This document shows positions 1-9,442 of a stretch of 64,000 nucleotides of DNA, in pieces. The first letter of the stretch is position 1. Each line of letters opens with the position of its first letter. The translations under genes and the position numbers were made by a program. Source of the stretch: Brevibacterium epidermidis NBRC 14811. GTDB taxonomy: Bacteria; Actinomycetota; Actinomycetes; Actinomycetales; Brevibacteriaceae. The notes beneath the pieces are model-generated. The model had not been told where the DNA came from, made no database searches, and saw nothing but the letters and a program-made list of their open reading frames with translations. Where the stretch lies: the NCBI RefSeq assembly GCF_001570805.1, contig NZ_BCSJ01000015.1, positions 310,001 through 374,000 on the forward strand, in the 5' to 3' direction.

Positions 1-1
1 G

Positions 2-1444
2 GACGGAATCTCGATGGGCCACGAGGGGATGCACTACTCGCTGGTCTCCCGTGAGGTCATCACCGACTCCGTCGAAACCGTGATGAGCGCCGAACGGCTC
101 GACGGCTCCGTGCTCATGGCCGGCTGCGACAAGTCGATCCCCGGAATGCTCATGGCCTCCGCCCGCCTCGGACTCTCCAGCGTCTTCCTCTACAACGGTT
201 CGATCATGCCCGGAACCGCAAAGATGGAGGACGGCTCGGAGAAGGAAGTCACCCTCATCGATGCCTTCGAGGCCGTCGGCGCCTGCCGCGCCGGCACCAT
301 GTCCCAGAAGGACGTCGACGCCATCGAACGTGCCGTCTGCCCCGGTGAGGGTGCCTGTGGCGGAATGTACACGGCGAACACGATGGCCTCGGCCGCCGAG
401 GCCATGGGGATGTCGCTGCCGGGTTCGGCCGCTCCGCCGGCCATCCACCGCAATCGCACGATGTTCGCTCGCAAGTCCGGCGAGGCGGTCGTGAACATGC
501 TGCGCCAGGGCATCACTGCGCGCGACATCATCACCCGCGAATCGCTGCACAACGCCATCGCCGTGGTCATGGCCTTCGGCGGTTCGACGAACGCAGTCCT
601 CCACCTGCTGGCCATCGCCCACGAGGCCGGAGTGGAACTCGAGCTCGACGACTTCAACCGCATCGGCGACAAGGTTCCGCACCTGGGCAACGTCAAGCCC
701 TTCGGCCAGTACGTGATGAACGATGTCTTCAAGATCGGCGGCGTGCCCGTGATCATGAAGGCCCTCCTCGACGCCGGTCTGCTCAACGGCGACTGCCTGA
801 CCGTGACCGGCAAGACCGTGGCCGAGAACCTCGAGTCGATCAACCCGCCGGACCCGGACGGGAAGATCCTGCGCGCGCTCAACAACCCGATCCACGCCAC
901 CGGCGGCCTCACCGTGCTGCAGGGATCTCTAGCTCCTGAGGGTGCCGTCGTGAAGTCCGCGGGCTTCGACGCCGATGTATTCGAAGGCACCGCTCGCGTC
1001 TTCAACCAGGAGAAGCCGGCGATGGATGCCGTGCTGAACGGCGAACTGAAGAAAGGCGACGTCGTCGTCATCCGCTACGAAGGACCCAAGGGCGGACCCG
1101 GAATGCGCGAGATGCTCGCGATCACCGGAGCCATCAAGGGCGCGGGTATCGGCAAGGACGTCCTGCTGCTCACCGACGGCCGCTTCTCCGGCGGTTCGAC
1201 CGGTCTGTGCATCGGCCACATCGCCCCCGAGGCGGTCGACGGCGGCCCGATCGCGCTCGTCGAGGACGGTGACAAGATCACCGTCGACATCGCGGCCCGC
1301 TCGATCGAGCTCCACGTCGACGAGGAGGTGCTGGCCGAGCGTCGCAAGTCCTGGACGATCCCGGACAACCATCGCCTCACCGGCGTGCTCGGCAAGTACG
1401 CGAAGCTCGTGCAGTCGGCGTCGAAGGGCGCGGTCTGCTTCTGA
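2..1444 (+). CDS. ilvD: Dihydroxy-acid dehydratase, 5'-truncated by the window edge
   Basis: The product dehydrates 2,3-dihydroxy-isovalerate or 2,3-dihydroxy-methylvalerate to the 2-keto acids, the third common step of valine and isoleucine synthesis, in the cytosol. The reading frame is open from base 2 ([13 protein letters not shown], a typical internal IlvD stretch), so the real start lies upstream of the window and about 480 codons are visible. The iron-sulfur cluster motifs CDKSIPGM and [15 protein letters not shown] are present, as is the late [14 protein letters not shown] block. The protein ends in GAVCF. A very strong hairpin follows the stop codon, and no other gene shares the transcript downstream. 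The family call is secure; only the N-terminus is missing. Confidence 0.97.
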   Translation, partial: DGISMGHEGMHYSLVSREVITDSVETVMSAERLDGSVLMAGCDKSIPGMLMASARLGLSSVFLYNGSIMPGTAKMEDGSEKEVTLIDAFEAVGACRAGTMSQKDVDAIERAVCPGEGACGGMYTANTMASAAEAMGMSLPGSAAPPAIHRNRTMFARKSGEAVVNMLRQGITARDIITRESLHNAIAVVMAFGGSTNAVLHLLAIAHEAGVELELDDFNRIGDKVPHLGNVKPFGQYVMNDVFKIGGVPVIMKALLDAGLLNGDCLTVTGKTVAENLESINPPDPDGKILRALNNPIHATGGLTVLQGSLAPEGAVVKSAGFDADVFEGTARVFNQEKPAMDAVLNGELKKGDVVVIRYEGPKGGPGMREMLAITGAIKGAGIGKDVLLLTDGRFSGGSTGLCIGHIAPEAVDGGPIALVEDGDKITVDIAARSIELHVDEEVLAERRKSWTIPDNHRLTGVLGKYAKLVQSASKGAVCF

Positions 1445-1514
1445 TCCAGCTCAAGGTCCATTGCTGACCCCGCACGCTTCCGCGTGACGCTCAGCGACAC
1501 GGATCGGTACCACC

Positions 1515-1562
1515 ATCGCCGAGGCGGTGCAGACGTCACGTCTGCACCGCCTCGGCGATTTT
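1515..1562 (+). terminator. ilvD terminator, 21-22 bp perfect stem
   Basis: The arms at 1515-1535 and 1539-1559 are perfectly complementary around a 1-3 nt loop, and a short run of four T follows. Each arm contains one copy of the 12-mer TCGCCGAGGCGG (1516-1527 and, inverted, 1547-1558). The position 70 nt after the ilvD stop fits an intrinsic terminator, although the T-run is short. Confidence 0.8.
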
Positions 1563-1702
1563 GTGGGGATCTTCGCTGATCACAGCATCAGCTGATCTGA
1601 AGCCGCGACACGGAACTACAGTTACCGAAAAGTTACTTCGGCGTGTCGCGCGGATTTCCGGGGGACACGCGGCCTTGTCGCAATGATTACTGCAAGAGAC
1701 GT

Positions 1703-1731
1703 TTGTGCAACAGGTCACACAGGGATACAGT
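1703..1731 (+). promoter_or_regulatory. Putative promoter of the peptide transporter operon
   Basis: TTGTGC at 1703-1708 and TACAGT at 1726-1731 are separated by exactly 17 nt, a good match to a housekeeping -35/-10 pair. Transcription would start near 1738, giving a leader of about 200 nt before the first permease. This is inferred from pattern only. Confidence 0.5.
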
Positions 1732-1755
1732 GCAGACACGTTCAGTCTTCTGTGA

Positions 1756-1773
1756 TGAACCATTGACGGTTCA
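1756..1773 (+). promoter_or_regulatory. Inverted repeat in the opp leader, possible operator
   Basis: TGAACC at 1756-1761 and GGTTCA at 1768-1773 form a perfect 6-bp inverted repeat with a 6-nt spacer, about 20 nt after the predicted transcription start. It could be an operator or a small RNA hairpin. No regulator gene lies next to it. Confidence 0.3.
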
Positions 1774-1824
1774 CTCATATTGACTGATCAGAGGAAAATT
1801 CGCGCAAAGGAACCTTGATCGTTG

Positions 1825-1932
1825 ATGATTCGCACCGCTTACCCGATTCGCCGTGAGATCTACTCTCAGCTGCCGGGTCCCATGCACCATTACTCGATGA
1901 CCGGTGAGGCTCGGCTGATCCCTGTGTCGTAG
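1825..1932 (+). CDS. Possible 35-residue upstream ORF in the peptide transporter leader
   Basis: An ATG at 1825 opens a 35-codon frame that ends with TAG at 1930-1932, 8 nt before the permease start at 1941. AAAGGAA at 1806-1812 could serve as a ribosome binding site, though its spacing of about 12 nt is long. The peptide begins MIRTAYPIRREIYSQ and has no recognisable domain. Its position right after a probable promoter and just before the first transporter gene is what would be expected of a leader peptide or coupling ORF. It could also be chance, since nothing but position supports it. Confidence 0.3.
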   Translation: MIRTAYPIRREIYSQLPGPMHHYSMTGEARLIPVS

Positions 1933-1940
1933 TCGACGCC

Positions 1941-2924
1941 ATGGGCAAATACGTTCTGCGGCGGTTCATCAACTACTTCATCCTCGCGTTCATAGCGACG
2001 GTCACCGCCTACATCACTTCCAGCTCTTTCATGGATCCGGCCTCCCGGTACCGCGGCCAGAATCCGCCGCTGTCAGAGGATTCGATCCGATCAATCCTCA
2101 ATGGCCACGGCACGAATCCCGAAGTCCCGGTTCTCGAAAGAACCTGGAACTGGCTGACGAACATCTTCCTCCACGCTGACTTCGGCACAACGGTGCACAA
2201 TTCTCCGGTGCTGCAGGAGATCCTCGTCCGCGCCGGTGTCAGCCTCAAGCTCCTGCTCATCGGTTCGATCATCGGAGCGATCCTCGGTGTCATCCTCGGC
2301 GTCTGGGGAGCCGTCAAGCAGTACAAGGCGTCTGACCAGGTCGTGACCTACTCGTCCTACCTCATCATCGCCACCCCGACATTCGTCATCGGTGTGATCC
2401 TCATGATCATCGCCACCGGTTTCAACAATGCCCTCGGCACGACGCTCATCCGCTTCTCGGGTGATTATTCGGCGAATATCGACCCCGGGTTCATCCCGTG
2501 GTTCACCGACCAGTTATCGCATATGCTGCTGCCGACTCTGGCGCTCGTGCTCATGGGCGCCGCGACGTACTCGCGCTACCAGCGTTCGGTCATGCTCGAT
2601 GTGCTCGCCTCCGATTTCATCCGCACGGCTCGGTCCAAGGGCCGCACCCGCAAGACCGCGCTGGTCAAGCACGGCGTGCGCGTCGCACTCATCCCGATGT
2701 CGACCTACTTCGCCTATGCATTCGGCACGCTGGTTGCGGGTTCGGCGATGCTTGAAGTCGTCTTCTCCTGGAATGGCATGGGCCAGTTCACTATCAACTC
2801 GATCCTGGGGTCCGATATCAACGCGGCCGCAGGCTCCGTCCTCTTCGTCGCAGTGCTCACACTCTTGGCCTCGACCCTGTCCGAGGTTCTCTATGCCGCG
2901 CTCGACCCGAGAGTGAGGATCTGA
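1941..2924 (+). CDS. Peptide ABC transporter permease (OppB/DppB family)
   Basis: This is the first membrane subunit of a di/oligopeptide importer. The 327-residue protein has an N-terminal membrane segment (about residues 8-28), a large extracytoplasmic loop, then five further hydrophobic segments, as expected for OppB/DppB. The cytoplasmic EAA-type coupling loop is visible as DFIRTARSKGRTRKTAL, and the family C-terminus ALDPRVRI is present. The next gene starts 1 nt after the stop codon, so the genes are cotranscribed with the second permease, a fused ATPase and a lipoprotein. The substrate cannot be read from sequence; peptides are most likely, but nickel or other small solutes are handled by relatives. 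Confidence 0.9.
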   Translation: MGKYVLRRFINYFILAFIATVTAYITSSSFMDPASRYRGQNPPLSEDSIRSILNGHGTNPEVPVLERTWNWLTNIFLHADFGTTVHNSPVLQEILVRAGVSLKLLLIGSIIGAILGVILGVWGAVKQYKASDQVVTYSSYLIIATPTFVIGVILMIIATGFNNALGTTLIRFSGDYSANIDPGFIPWFTDQLSHMLLPTLALVLMGAATYSRYQRSVMLDVLASDFIRTARSKGRTRKTALVKHGVRVALIPMSTYFAYAFGTLVAGSAMLEVVFSWNGMGQFTINSILGSDINAAAGSVLFVAVLTLLASTLSEVLYAALDPRVRI

Positions 2925-2925
2925 C

Positions 2926-3843
2926 ATGGCAACAGATATCCCGATCTCCACAGAACCCGGCACCGAGGTGGTGTCGAAGCGTTCGAAGCCGACTTCTCGG
3001 GCGATGCTCATCTGGCGGCGCCTGCGCTCGACCCCGCGATTCTGGGTCGGCGGGATCCTGCTCGCGTTCTTCGTCCTCTTCGCACTGTTCGGCAACACCA
3101 TCAACATATACTCGCCGACCGACCAGGACGTCTTCGCCCTCAACGAACCGCCGAGCGCCCAGCACTGGTTCGGCACGAACACGATCGGCCAGGACATCTA
3201 CGCCCAGACCGTGGTCGGACTGCAGAAGTCGCTGCTCATCGGCATCATCGCAGGACCGTGTGCGAGCATTCTGGCCGCCATCATCGGATCGACGGCAGGT
3301 TACTTCGGTGGTCGAGTCGAAGCGATCATCGTCTGGTTCATCAACCTTCTGCTCGTGCTTCCGTCCTTCTTCATCCTTGTGCTCATGGCACCGCTGCTGA
3401 GGCAGCTGTCGTGGACGGCCATCGTCGTCTTCCTCGTGCTCTTCGGCTGGATGATCATGGCCCAGGTCGTGCGCAATCAGACCAAGGCGATCAAGGACCG
3501 CGACTTCGTGCGGGCGGCTCGCTATATGGGGGTCTCGACTCCGAAGATCCTCAGCCGTCACATCATCCCCAACGTGGCATCGATCCTCATCGTCGATGCG
3601 ACCTTGGGTGTGGTGTCGGCAATTCTTGCCGAGACGTCTCTGAGCTATTTCAACCTGGGCATTCAGAAGCCCGACGTCTCGATCGGCACTCTGCTGGCCG
3701 ACGGCTCCGGCGCGGCTGCAACACGCCCCTGGCTGTTCGTCTTCCCCGCGGGTGTGCTCGTGCTCATGCTCTTCGCGATCAGCCTGATGGCCGATGCCCT
3801 GCGGGATGCGATCGACCCGACCTCAGGAGTCAACCGTGACTGA
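2926..3843 (+). CDS. Peptide ABC transporter permease (OppC/DppC family)
   Basis: This is the second membrane subunit of the importer, 305 residues. A cytoplasmic N-terminal tail of about 35 residues precedes the first membrane segment, then a periplasmic-type loop carries the family hallmark HWFGTNTIGQDIY. The EAA loop is RDFVRAARYMGVSTPKILSRH. The ATG at 2926 follows the upstream stop after 1 nt. Its 3' end overlaps the ATPase start (GTG at 3836) by 8 nt, so translation of the two is probably coupled. Confidence 0.92.
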   Translation: MATDIPISTEPGTEVVSKRSKPTSRAMLIWRRLRSTPRFWVGGILLAFFVLFALFGNTINIYSPTDQDVFALNEPPSAQHWFGTNTIGQDIYAQTVVGLQKSLLIGIIAGPCASILAAIIGSTAGYFGGRVEAIIVWFINLLLVLPSFFILVLMAPLLRQLSWTAIVVFLVLFGWMIMAQVVRNQTKAIKDRDFVRAARYMGVSTPKILSRHIIPNVASILIVDATLGVVSAILAETSLSYFNLGIQKPDVSIGTLLADGSGAAATRPWLFVFPAGVLVLMLFAISLMADALRDAIDPTSGVNRD

Positions 3844-5941
3844 AACCCTTGACATCGATCTCGACCCCGTCACCGCGGCCGAACCCATTCTCGAGGTCAG
3901 AGACCTGACAGTGACGTTCCCCAACCCCAAGGGCGATGTCCACGCCGTGCGTGGAGTCAACTATGAGGTCAAGCCCGGCGAATTCCTCGGCATCGTCGGC
4001 GAATCCGGCTCCGGCAAATCCGTGTCCTCGATGGCTGTGATGGGGCTGCTTCCCTCCACTGCCCAGATCGCCGGCTCCATCCGTTACCGCGGACAGTCTC
4101 TGCTCGATATGAACGACCACCAGATGTCGAAGCTGCGCGGCCGCGAAATCGCAATGGTCTTCCAGGATCCGCTGTCGGCCCTGACTCCCGTCTTTACGAT
4201 CGGCGAACAGATCTCCGAGGGCCTGATCATCCATGATCCGAGTCTGTCGAAGGAGGCAGCGAACGACCGAGCGATCGAGTTGCTCAAGATCGTCGGCATT
4301 CCCGGGGCGGAACGGCGGGTGAAATCCTATCCGCACGAGTTCTCCGGAGGCATGCGGCAGCGAGCCATGATCGCTATTGCGATCGCCAACGACCCGGACC
4401 TCATCATCGCCGACGAGCCGACGACCGCATTGGATGTGACGATCCAGGCCCAGATCCTCGACGTGCTGCAGAAGGCTCGAGAGATCACCGGTGCAGCGAT
4501 CGTGCTGATCACCCACGACCTCGGTGTGGTCGCCGGCAACGCAGACCGGATTGCCGTCATGTACGCGGGCCGTCTGGTCGAGACCGGGGGAGTGGAACAG
4601 GTCTTCCGCAGCCCGCAGATGCCCTACACGACAGGGCTGCTGCGGTCAGTGCCGAACCTGGCGACCGCAGGGACCCAACGACTCGTACCGCTCGAGGGCA
4701 AACCGCCGTCGCTGTCGAACCTGGCGCCGGGATGTCCATTCGCACCGCGCTGCCCGATCGCGGTCGACAAGTGCCGCGAGGTCGAACCCGAACTCGGCGA
4801 GCACGGAATCGCCGGGGTGCTGGCCGCCTGCCACCGTGCCGATGAGATCGCGCGGGGCGATCTGGAAGCCAAGGACATCTACCCTCGCCCCGACCCGGTG
4901 GCGACTCGGGTGAGGGACGATTCAGCACCGAACATCCTCGAGGTCACCGGTCTGCAGAAGCACTTCCCTCTGCTCAAGGGTGCCGTGTTCAAGAGGCAGA
5001 TCGGCACGGTGAAAGCCGTCGACGAAATCGACCTCGAAATCAAGGCCGGTCAGACTCTCGGTCTGGTGGGCGAATCGGGCTGTGGGAAGTCGACGACGAT
5101 CGGCGAAGTCCTGGAGATGGTCTCTCCGCAGAAGGGGCGACTGGTCATCAACGGCGTTGATGTCGCGGACCTGAACAAGCGCGAACGTCTGGCCATGCGC
5201 AAAGACGTCCAGGTCGTCTTTCAGGATCCGATGGCTGCTATCGACCCGCGCCTGCCGGTCGGCGAGGTGATCGCCGAACCGCTGACTGTGCACAAGGTGC
5301 CGGCCCAGGAACGCAACGACAAAGTTGCCGAGATGCTCGAACTCGTCGGCCTCGACGCCTCGATGGCCGAACGCTATCCGCACGAATTCTCCGGTGGTCA
5401 ACGTCAGCGTATCGGCATTGCTCGGGCCTTGGTGACGAATCCGAAGCTGCTCGTCCTCGACGAACCCGTCTCCGCTCTCGACGTGTCCGTCCAAGCCGGA
5501 GTCATCAATCTGCTCGAAGATCTTCGAGACACCTTGGGGCTGTCCTATCTGTTCGTCGCTCACGACCTCGCAGTCGTCCGACAGATTTCGGACTATGTGG
5601 CTGTCATGTATCTCGGTCGGATCGTCGAGTACGGCGAATCCGATGCGCTCTATCGCCAGCCACGGCACCCCTATACACGTGCACTGATGTCGGCGATCCC
5701 GGTGCCCGACCCTGAAGTCGAACGGTCACGGGAACGGGTGCTGCTCACTGGTGATCTGCCGAGCCCGACCGATGAGATCTCGGGCTGCAACTTCCGCACC
5801 AGATGTCCGCTGTTCAACCTGCTGCCGGACGGCGACAGGCAAGTGTGCCTGACCGATGACCCTCGTCCGCGTCCGTTGGAAGGCGACCTCGTCGCCTGCC
5901 ACCATGCGGAACGGATCACGGAGCTCGACATCGCAACCTGA
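3836..5941 (+). CDS. Fused peptide ABC transporter ATP-binding protein (OppD-OppF fusion)
   Basis: The 701-residue protein carries two complete ABC ATPase domains that are separate proteins, OppD and OppF, in many bacteria. The first has Walker A GESGSGKS (about residues 55-62), signature SGGMRQR and Walker B LIIADEP. The second has Walker A GESGCGKS (about 412), signature SGGQRQR and Walker B LLVLDEP. Each half ends in the oligopeptide-transporter extension with a CPFAPRCP or CNFRTRCP cysteine motif. I place the start at GTG 3836 because CAGGAGT lies 7 nt upstream and the protein then begins VTETLD; a longer frame from 3794 would overlap the permease by 50 nt. It energises the two permeases encoded just upstream. 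Confidence 0.93.
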   Translation: MTETLDIDLDPVTAAEPILEVRDLTVTFPNPKGDVHAVRGVNYEVKPGEFLGIVGESGSGKSVSSMAVMGLLPSTAQIAGSIRYRGQSLLDMNDHQMSKLRGREIAMVFQDPLSALTPVFTIGEQISEGLIIHDPSLSKEAANDRAIELLKIVGIPGAERRVKSYPHEFSGGMRQRAMIAIAIANDPDLIIADEPTTALDVTIQAQILDVLQKAREITGAAIVLITHDLGVVAGNADRIAVMYAGRLVETGGVEQVFRSPQMPYTTGLLRSVPNLATAGTQRLVPLEGKPPSLSNLAPGCPFAPRCPIAVDKCREVEPELGEHGIAGVLAACHRADEIARGDLEAKDIYPRPDPVATRVRDDSAPNILEVTGLQKHFPLLKGAVFKRQIGTVKAVDEIDLEIKAGQTLGLVGESGCGKSTTIGEVLEMVSPQKGRLVINGVDVADLNKRERLAMRKDVQVVFQDPMAAIDPRLPVGEVIAEPLTVHKVPAQERNDKVAEMLELVGLDASMAERYPHEFSGGQRQRIGIARALVTNPKLLVLDEPVSALDVSVQAGVINLLEDLRDTLGLSYLFVAHDLAVVRQISDYVAVMYLGRIVEYGESDALYRQPRHPYTRALMSAIPVPDPEVERSRERVLLTGDLPSPTDEISGCNFRTRCPLFNLLPDGDRQVCLTDDPRPRPLEGDLVACHHAERITELDIAT

Positions 5942-5993
5942 AGCCCCGCCCACACACCACCTCGAGGAACACCACACTAGAAATGAGGAACTC

Positions 5994-7691
5994 ATGAGAA
6001 TGAGGAAGAAGGCGACAATGGTCGTCGCCGCGACCGCTGCGCTGGGCCTGGCACTGTCCGGCTGCCAGCAGGCGAACAAGGACTCCGGCGGAGTCGACAG
6101 CGACAAGGCGGACAAGGAGATCTCCGGTCTCCCCACCACCGACTATCAGAAAGCCGGATACGACGAGGTCAAGGACGGCGGAACGCTGACCTACCCGATC
6201 ACCGAAGTCCCCGCGAGCCTCAACTACTACCACGCCGACGGCGCTCACGTGGACAACAACAACATCTACGGCACCTCTTTGGGCGGACCGGTCAAAATCA
6301 AGGACGACGGCACCTGGGAAGTCGACAAGAACTACGCTGAGAGCGTCGAGATCGCCAGTAAGGATCCCCTGGTCATCGACGTCAAGCTCAACAAGGACGC
6401 CGTATGGGAAGACGGATCCGCCATCGATGTGGACGACTACAAGGCCTTCTGGAAGACGCAGAACGGTTCAAACAAAAAGTACGAGGTCGCCTCGACCAAG
6501 GGCTTCGAAGACATCGAGAAGATCGAATCCGGCAAGGACAAGCACGAGGTCAAGGTCACCTTCAAGACCCCGAACATCGACTGGCCCAATTACATCGGCG
6601 CCTTCCTGCCGGATGAGATCTCGAAGTCGGTCGACAAGTTCAATAAGGGCTACACGAAGAAGGTCCTGCCTTCGAACGGACCGTACAAGGCTGACAAGCT
6701 CGACACGAAGTCCGGCGTCCTCACAATGGTCAAGAACGACAAATGGTGGGGACAGGAGCCCAAGCTCGACAAGGTGGTATTCAAGGTCGTCTCACAGGCC
6801 CAGCAGGCTCAGGCTTACGCCAACAAGGAGATCGACCTTGTCGACGTCGGCACCGATGGCGACTCATACAAGACTGCAGGCAAGCGCGAAGACGGTGAGA
6901 TTTACAAGTCGCAGGGCATGGAATACACGCACCTGACGATGAATGCGAAGAAAGGCGCGCTCAAGGAGCAGGAAGTCCGTGACGCAATCGGTCACGCGAT
7001 CAACCGCGAAGCCATCGCTCAAGCCGCCATCGGTCCAGTCGAGGCTCCGGTGACACTGGTCAACAACGTCACATTCATGCCCGGCCAGGAAGGCTACCAG
7101 GACAATACCGACGGCGGACTCGACTTCGACCAGGAGAAGGCGAAGAAGATCCTCGACGATGCCGGCTGGAAAGAAGGCGACGGAGGAGTCCGCGAGAAGG
7201 ACGGCGAGCAGCTCAAGTTCAAGATCGTCGTTCCCGCCGACACCGCTTCGAATGCTCAGCGTGCCGAACAGGTGATGAAGGATCTCAACGAGATCGGCTT
7301 CAAGGTCGAGATCGAAACCGTTCCCGTGGCTGCGTACTTCGCCGATCACGTGCTCAACGGCAACTTTGAGATGGCGACGTTCACCTGGCAGGGCACAGCC
7401 TTCCCGATCTCCTCGGGTTCGAACCTGTTCTTCCCTGCAGACTCTGCCCAGAACCTTTCGAAGATCTCGAGCGATGCGATCGGCGAGAAGTTCAAGGCGG
7501 CAACGAAGACACTCGACCCGGCCGAGTCGAAGAAACTGGCGAATGAGGGCGACGCGGCAGTGCTCAAGCTCAAGCCGCTCATTCCCTTCTACCCGACACC
7601 CTACGTATGGGGCGTCAGGGATGACGTCATCAACCTCGGACCGCGTCAGCTCGAAACCCCTGACTGGACCCAGATCGGTTTCAAGAAGTGA
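5994..7691 (+). CDS. Peptide-binding lipoprotein of the ABC transporter (SBP family 5)
   Basis: This 565-residue extracytoplasmic solute-binding protein delivers peptides to the upstream permeases. The start at 5994 follows GAGGAACTC. The N-terminus is basic, then hydrophobic, then has a lipobox LSGC with the lipidated cysteine at residue 24. Family 5 features are visible: GGTLTYPI near the mature start, a DVKLNKDAVWEDGSAI block and a C-terminal VINLGPRQLETPDWTQIGFKK tail. The protein is unusually rich in Lys and Asp. It is the last gene of the operon and is followed by a strong terminator. Confidence 0.93.
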   Translation: MRMRKKATMVVAATAALGLALSGCQQANKDSGGVDSDKADKEISGLPTTDYQKAGYDEVKDGGTLTYPITEVPASLNYYHADGAHVDNNNIYGTSLGGPVKIKDDGTWEVDKNYAESVEIASKDPLVIDVKLNKDAVWEDGSAIDVDDYKAFWKTQNGSNKKYEVASTKGFEDIEKIESGKDKHEVKVTFKTPNIDWPNYIGAFLPDEISKSVDKFNKGYTKKVLPSNGPYKADKLDTKSGVLTMVKNDKWWGQEPKLDKVVFKVVSQAQQAQAYANKEIDLVDVGTDGDSYKTAGKREDGEIYKSQGMEYTHLTMNAKKGALKEQEVRDAIGHAINREAIAQAAIGPVEAPVTLVNNVTFMPGQEGYQDNTDGGLDFDQEKAKKILDDAGWKEGDGGVREKDGEQLKFKIVVPADTASNAQRAEQVMKDLNEIGFKVEIETVPVAAYFADHVLNGNFEMATFTWQGTAFPISSGSNLFFPADSAQNLSKISSDAIGEKFKAATKTLDPAESKKLANEGDAAVLKLKPLIPFYPTPYVWGVRDDVINLGPRQLETPDWTQIGFKK

Positions 7692-7722
7692 TGCATTGAT
7701 CGATTGAAGTCAACCGAGACTG

Positions 7723-7762
7723 CCGGCCCCGTGGGATCACGTTCCCCACGGGGCCGGTTTTT
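7723..7762 (+). terminator. Terminator of the peptide transporter operon
   Basis: The 13-bp arms at 7723-7735 and 7745-7757 are perfect complements and are followed by TTTTT at 7758-7762. This is a clean rho-independent terminator for the plus strand. The convergent gene ends 7 nt beyond it. Confidence 0.92.
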
Positions 7763-7768
7763 CTGTGC

Positions 7769-8350
7769 TCAGATGAGTTCGATCGCTACCAGGAGCACGA
7801 GCACCAGAGTCACACCGATGACGCCGAAGCTCCACCGAGTTCTGACTTCCTCGGCACCAGCAGACGTGCCGGCTCGCATCTCCCTGCCGGGTGCATCATT
7901 CTGATCATGTTCCCACCGACGCAGCAGTTCGAACGCCGGGTGATTGTCCAGAGACTCCGGTCGAGTGCCACCGGTCAGTCCGGAATCGATCTTCCTTCTC
8001 GGCATTCCCGGAGCGTTCCACGGTCGAATGGTGCGCGTGGCCCCGTCCGGCGAGGATGCTTCGATCGTCACGACCGAACCTAAGCGGATATCCCGGATGC
8101 GGGTGAACGGCACCGATATCGTGCGCAGTATCTCTCGGACCTCGACCTCGTCGGTTCCGACGACGAGCGCCGGCCTCCACAGGACGGCGAATGCGACCCA
8201 TCCGATGAGCAGAAGAGCGGGTCCGAAACGACCGACGGTATCCCATGCTCCGCGTAGAAGTGCGTCGCCGAGGAGGAAAGCGAGGAAAGCCCACACGATG
8301 ACCGTGATGATGGGGCCGCTGCGTTGTCTCAGGATGATCGGTGCACTCAC
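7769..8350 (-). CDS. Membrane protein with a bacterial PH-like domain
   Basis: The 193-residue protein has two hydrophobic segments near the N-terminus (about residues 14-30 and 42-58), a soluble middle, and a C-terminal membrane anchor (about 172-190). The soluble part, with RPALVVGTDEVEVREILRT then PFTRIRDIRLGS, matches the style of the small actinobacterial PH-domain membrane proteins. The function is unknown. The start is a GTG at 8350. It is convergent with the peptide transporter and divergent from the dehydrogenase at 8405. Confidence 0.65.
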   Translation of the reverse strand: MSAPIILRQRSGPIITVIVWAFLAFLLGDALLRGAWDTVGRFGPALLLIGWVAFAVLWRPALVVGTDEVEVREILRTISVPFTRIRDIRLGSVVTIEASSPDGATRTIRPWNAPGMPRRKIDSGLTGGTRPESLDNHPAFELLRRWEHDQNDAPGREMRAGTSAGAEEVRTRWSFGVIGVTLVLVLLVAIELI

Positions 8351-8404
8351 CCACCCAGCCTATCGGCTCTAGGATGTAGGTCACACGAGCACAGGAGGGG
8401 AAGC

Positions 8405-9346
8405 ATGCGCATCGTCGTTCTCGATGACTATCAGCAGGTGGCAGGGGAGTTCGCGGACTGGAGCGGCCTCGATGCCGAGGTCGAGTTCATCTCGCGCCCC
8501 ATCGTCGACGACGATGACCTGGTGAAGGTCCTCCACGGCGCCGAGGTGGTTGTGGCGATGCGTGAGAGAACCGCCTTCACCGCCGGTCGGCTGGAACGGC
8601 TGCCGGACCTGCGTCTGCTCGTGACCACGGGGAGGGTCAACGCCTCCATCGACGTGGAGGCGGCGCGATCGCAGGGGATCGTGGTCTGCGGAACCGAGTC
8701 GACCACCTCGGCGACACCGGAGCTGACCTGGGGACTCATCCTTTCGGTCCTGCGCAGCATCCCGGCCGAGGACGCCGCTGTCAGAGGCGGCGGCTGGCAG
8801 TCGACGGTCGGTGGAGACCTCGACGGGCACCGCCTCGGTGTGGTCGGTCTGGGACGGTTGGGAACGAAGGTCGCCCGGGTCGGTGCGGCGTTCGGCATGG
8901 ACGTCGTGGCGTGGAGCCAGAACCTCGACGCGGAACGAGCCGACGGGCTGGGCGTGCGCGCGGTGAGCAAGGACGAACTGTTCTCCACCGCGGATGTGGT
9001 GACGATCCACTACAAACTGAGCGATCGCAGCAGGGGACTCGTCGGAGCAGCGGAGCTTGAGGCGATGAAGCCCGACGGCATTCTCGTCAACACCTCGCGC
9101 GCCGGACTCGTCGACACCGACGCACTCATCACCGTGCTGGAGGCCGGCGGAATCCGCGGCGCAGGACTCGACGTCCACGACGAAGAGCCGCTGCCGGTCG
9201 ACCATCGGCTGCGCAGCACTCCGCGCACCGTGCTCACCCCGCACCTGGGCTATGTCACTGAAGACACCTATCGGATCTTCTTCACTCAGGCGGTCGACGA
9301 CATCGCCGCCTGGATCGCAGGTGCGCCGATCCGCGTGATCGGCTGA
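8405..9346 (+). CDS. D-isomer-specific 2-hydroxyacid dehydrogenase family protein
   Basis: The product is an NAD(P)-dependent reductase or dehydrogenase of 2-keto/2-hydroxy acids, 313 residues, cytosolic. The Rossmann motif VVGLGRLGTKVARVGAAFGM sits near residue 145, followed by the family blocks NTSRAGLVDTDAL and DEEPLP with TPHLGYVT (catalytic His). The ATG at 8405 is preceded by AGGAGGGG. A -10-like TAGGAT at 8370-8375 gives a short leader. The next gene encodes benzoylformate decarboxylase, so an aryl-substituted 2-keto acid is an attractive but unproven substrate. Substrate specificity cannot be read from the sequence. Confidence 0.85.
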   Translation: MRIVVLDDYQQVAGEFADWSGLDAEVEFISRPIVDDDDLVKVLHGAEVVVAMRERTAFTAGRLERLPDLRLLVTTGRVNASIDVEAARSQGIVVCGTESTTSATPELTWGLILSVLRSIPAEDAAVRGGGWQSTVGGDLDGHRLGVVGLGRLGTKVARVGAAFGMDVVAWSQNLDAERADGLGVRAVSKDELFSTADVVTIHYKLSDRSRGLVGAAELEAMKPDGILVNTSRAGLVDTDALITVLEAGGIRGAGLDVHDEEPLPVDHRLRSTPRTVLTPHLGYVTEDTYRIFFTQAVDDIAAWIAGAPIRVIG

Positions 9347-9442
9347 GCCGGATCAGCCTGCCAACGACTATGGTGAGGCGAGAGGGACGCCATAACCACA
9401 CGGTCCCTCCACCGCAGCACCGAGAACGAAAGCAGAGGCGCC

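Noticed and set aside
1536-1778. An 80-codon minus-strand frame after ilvD
   Set aside because: It starts in the opp promoter region and ends inside the ilvD terminator stem; there is no ribosome binding site or family.
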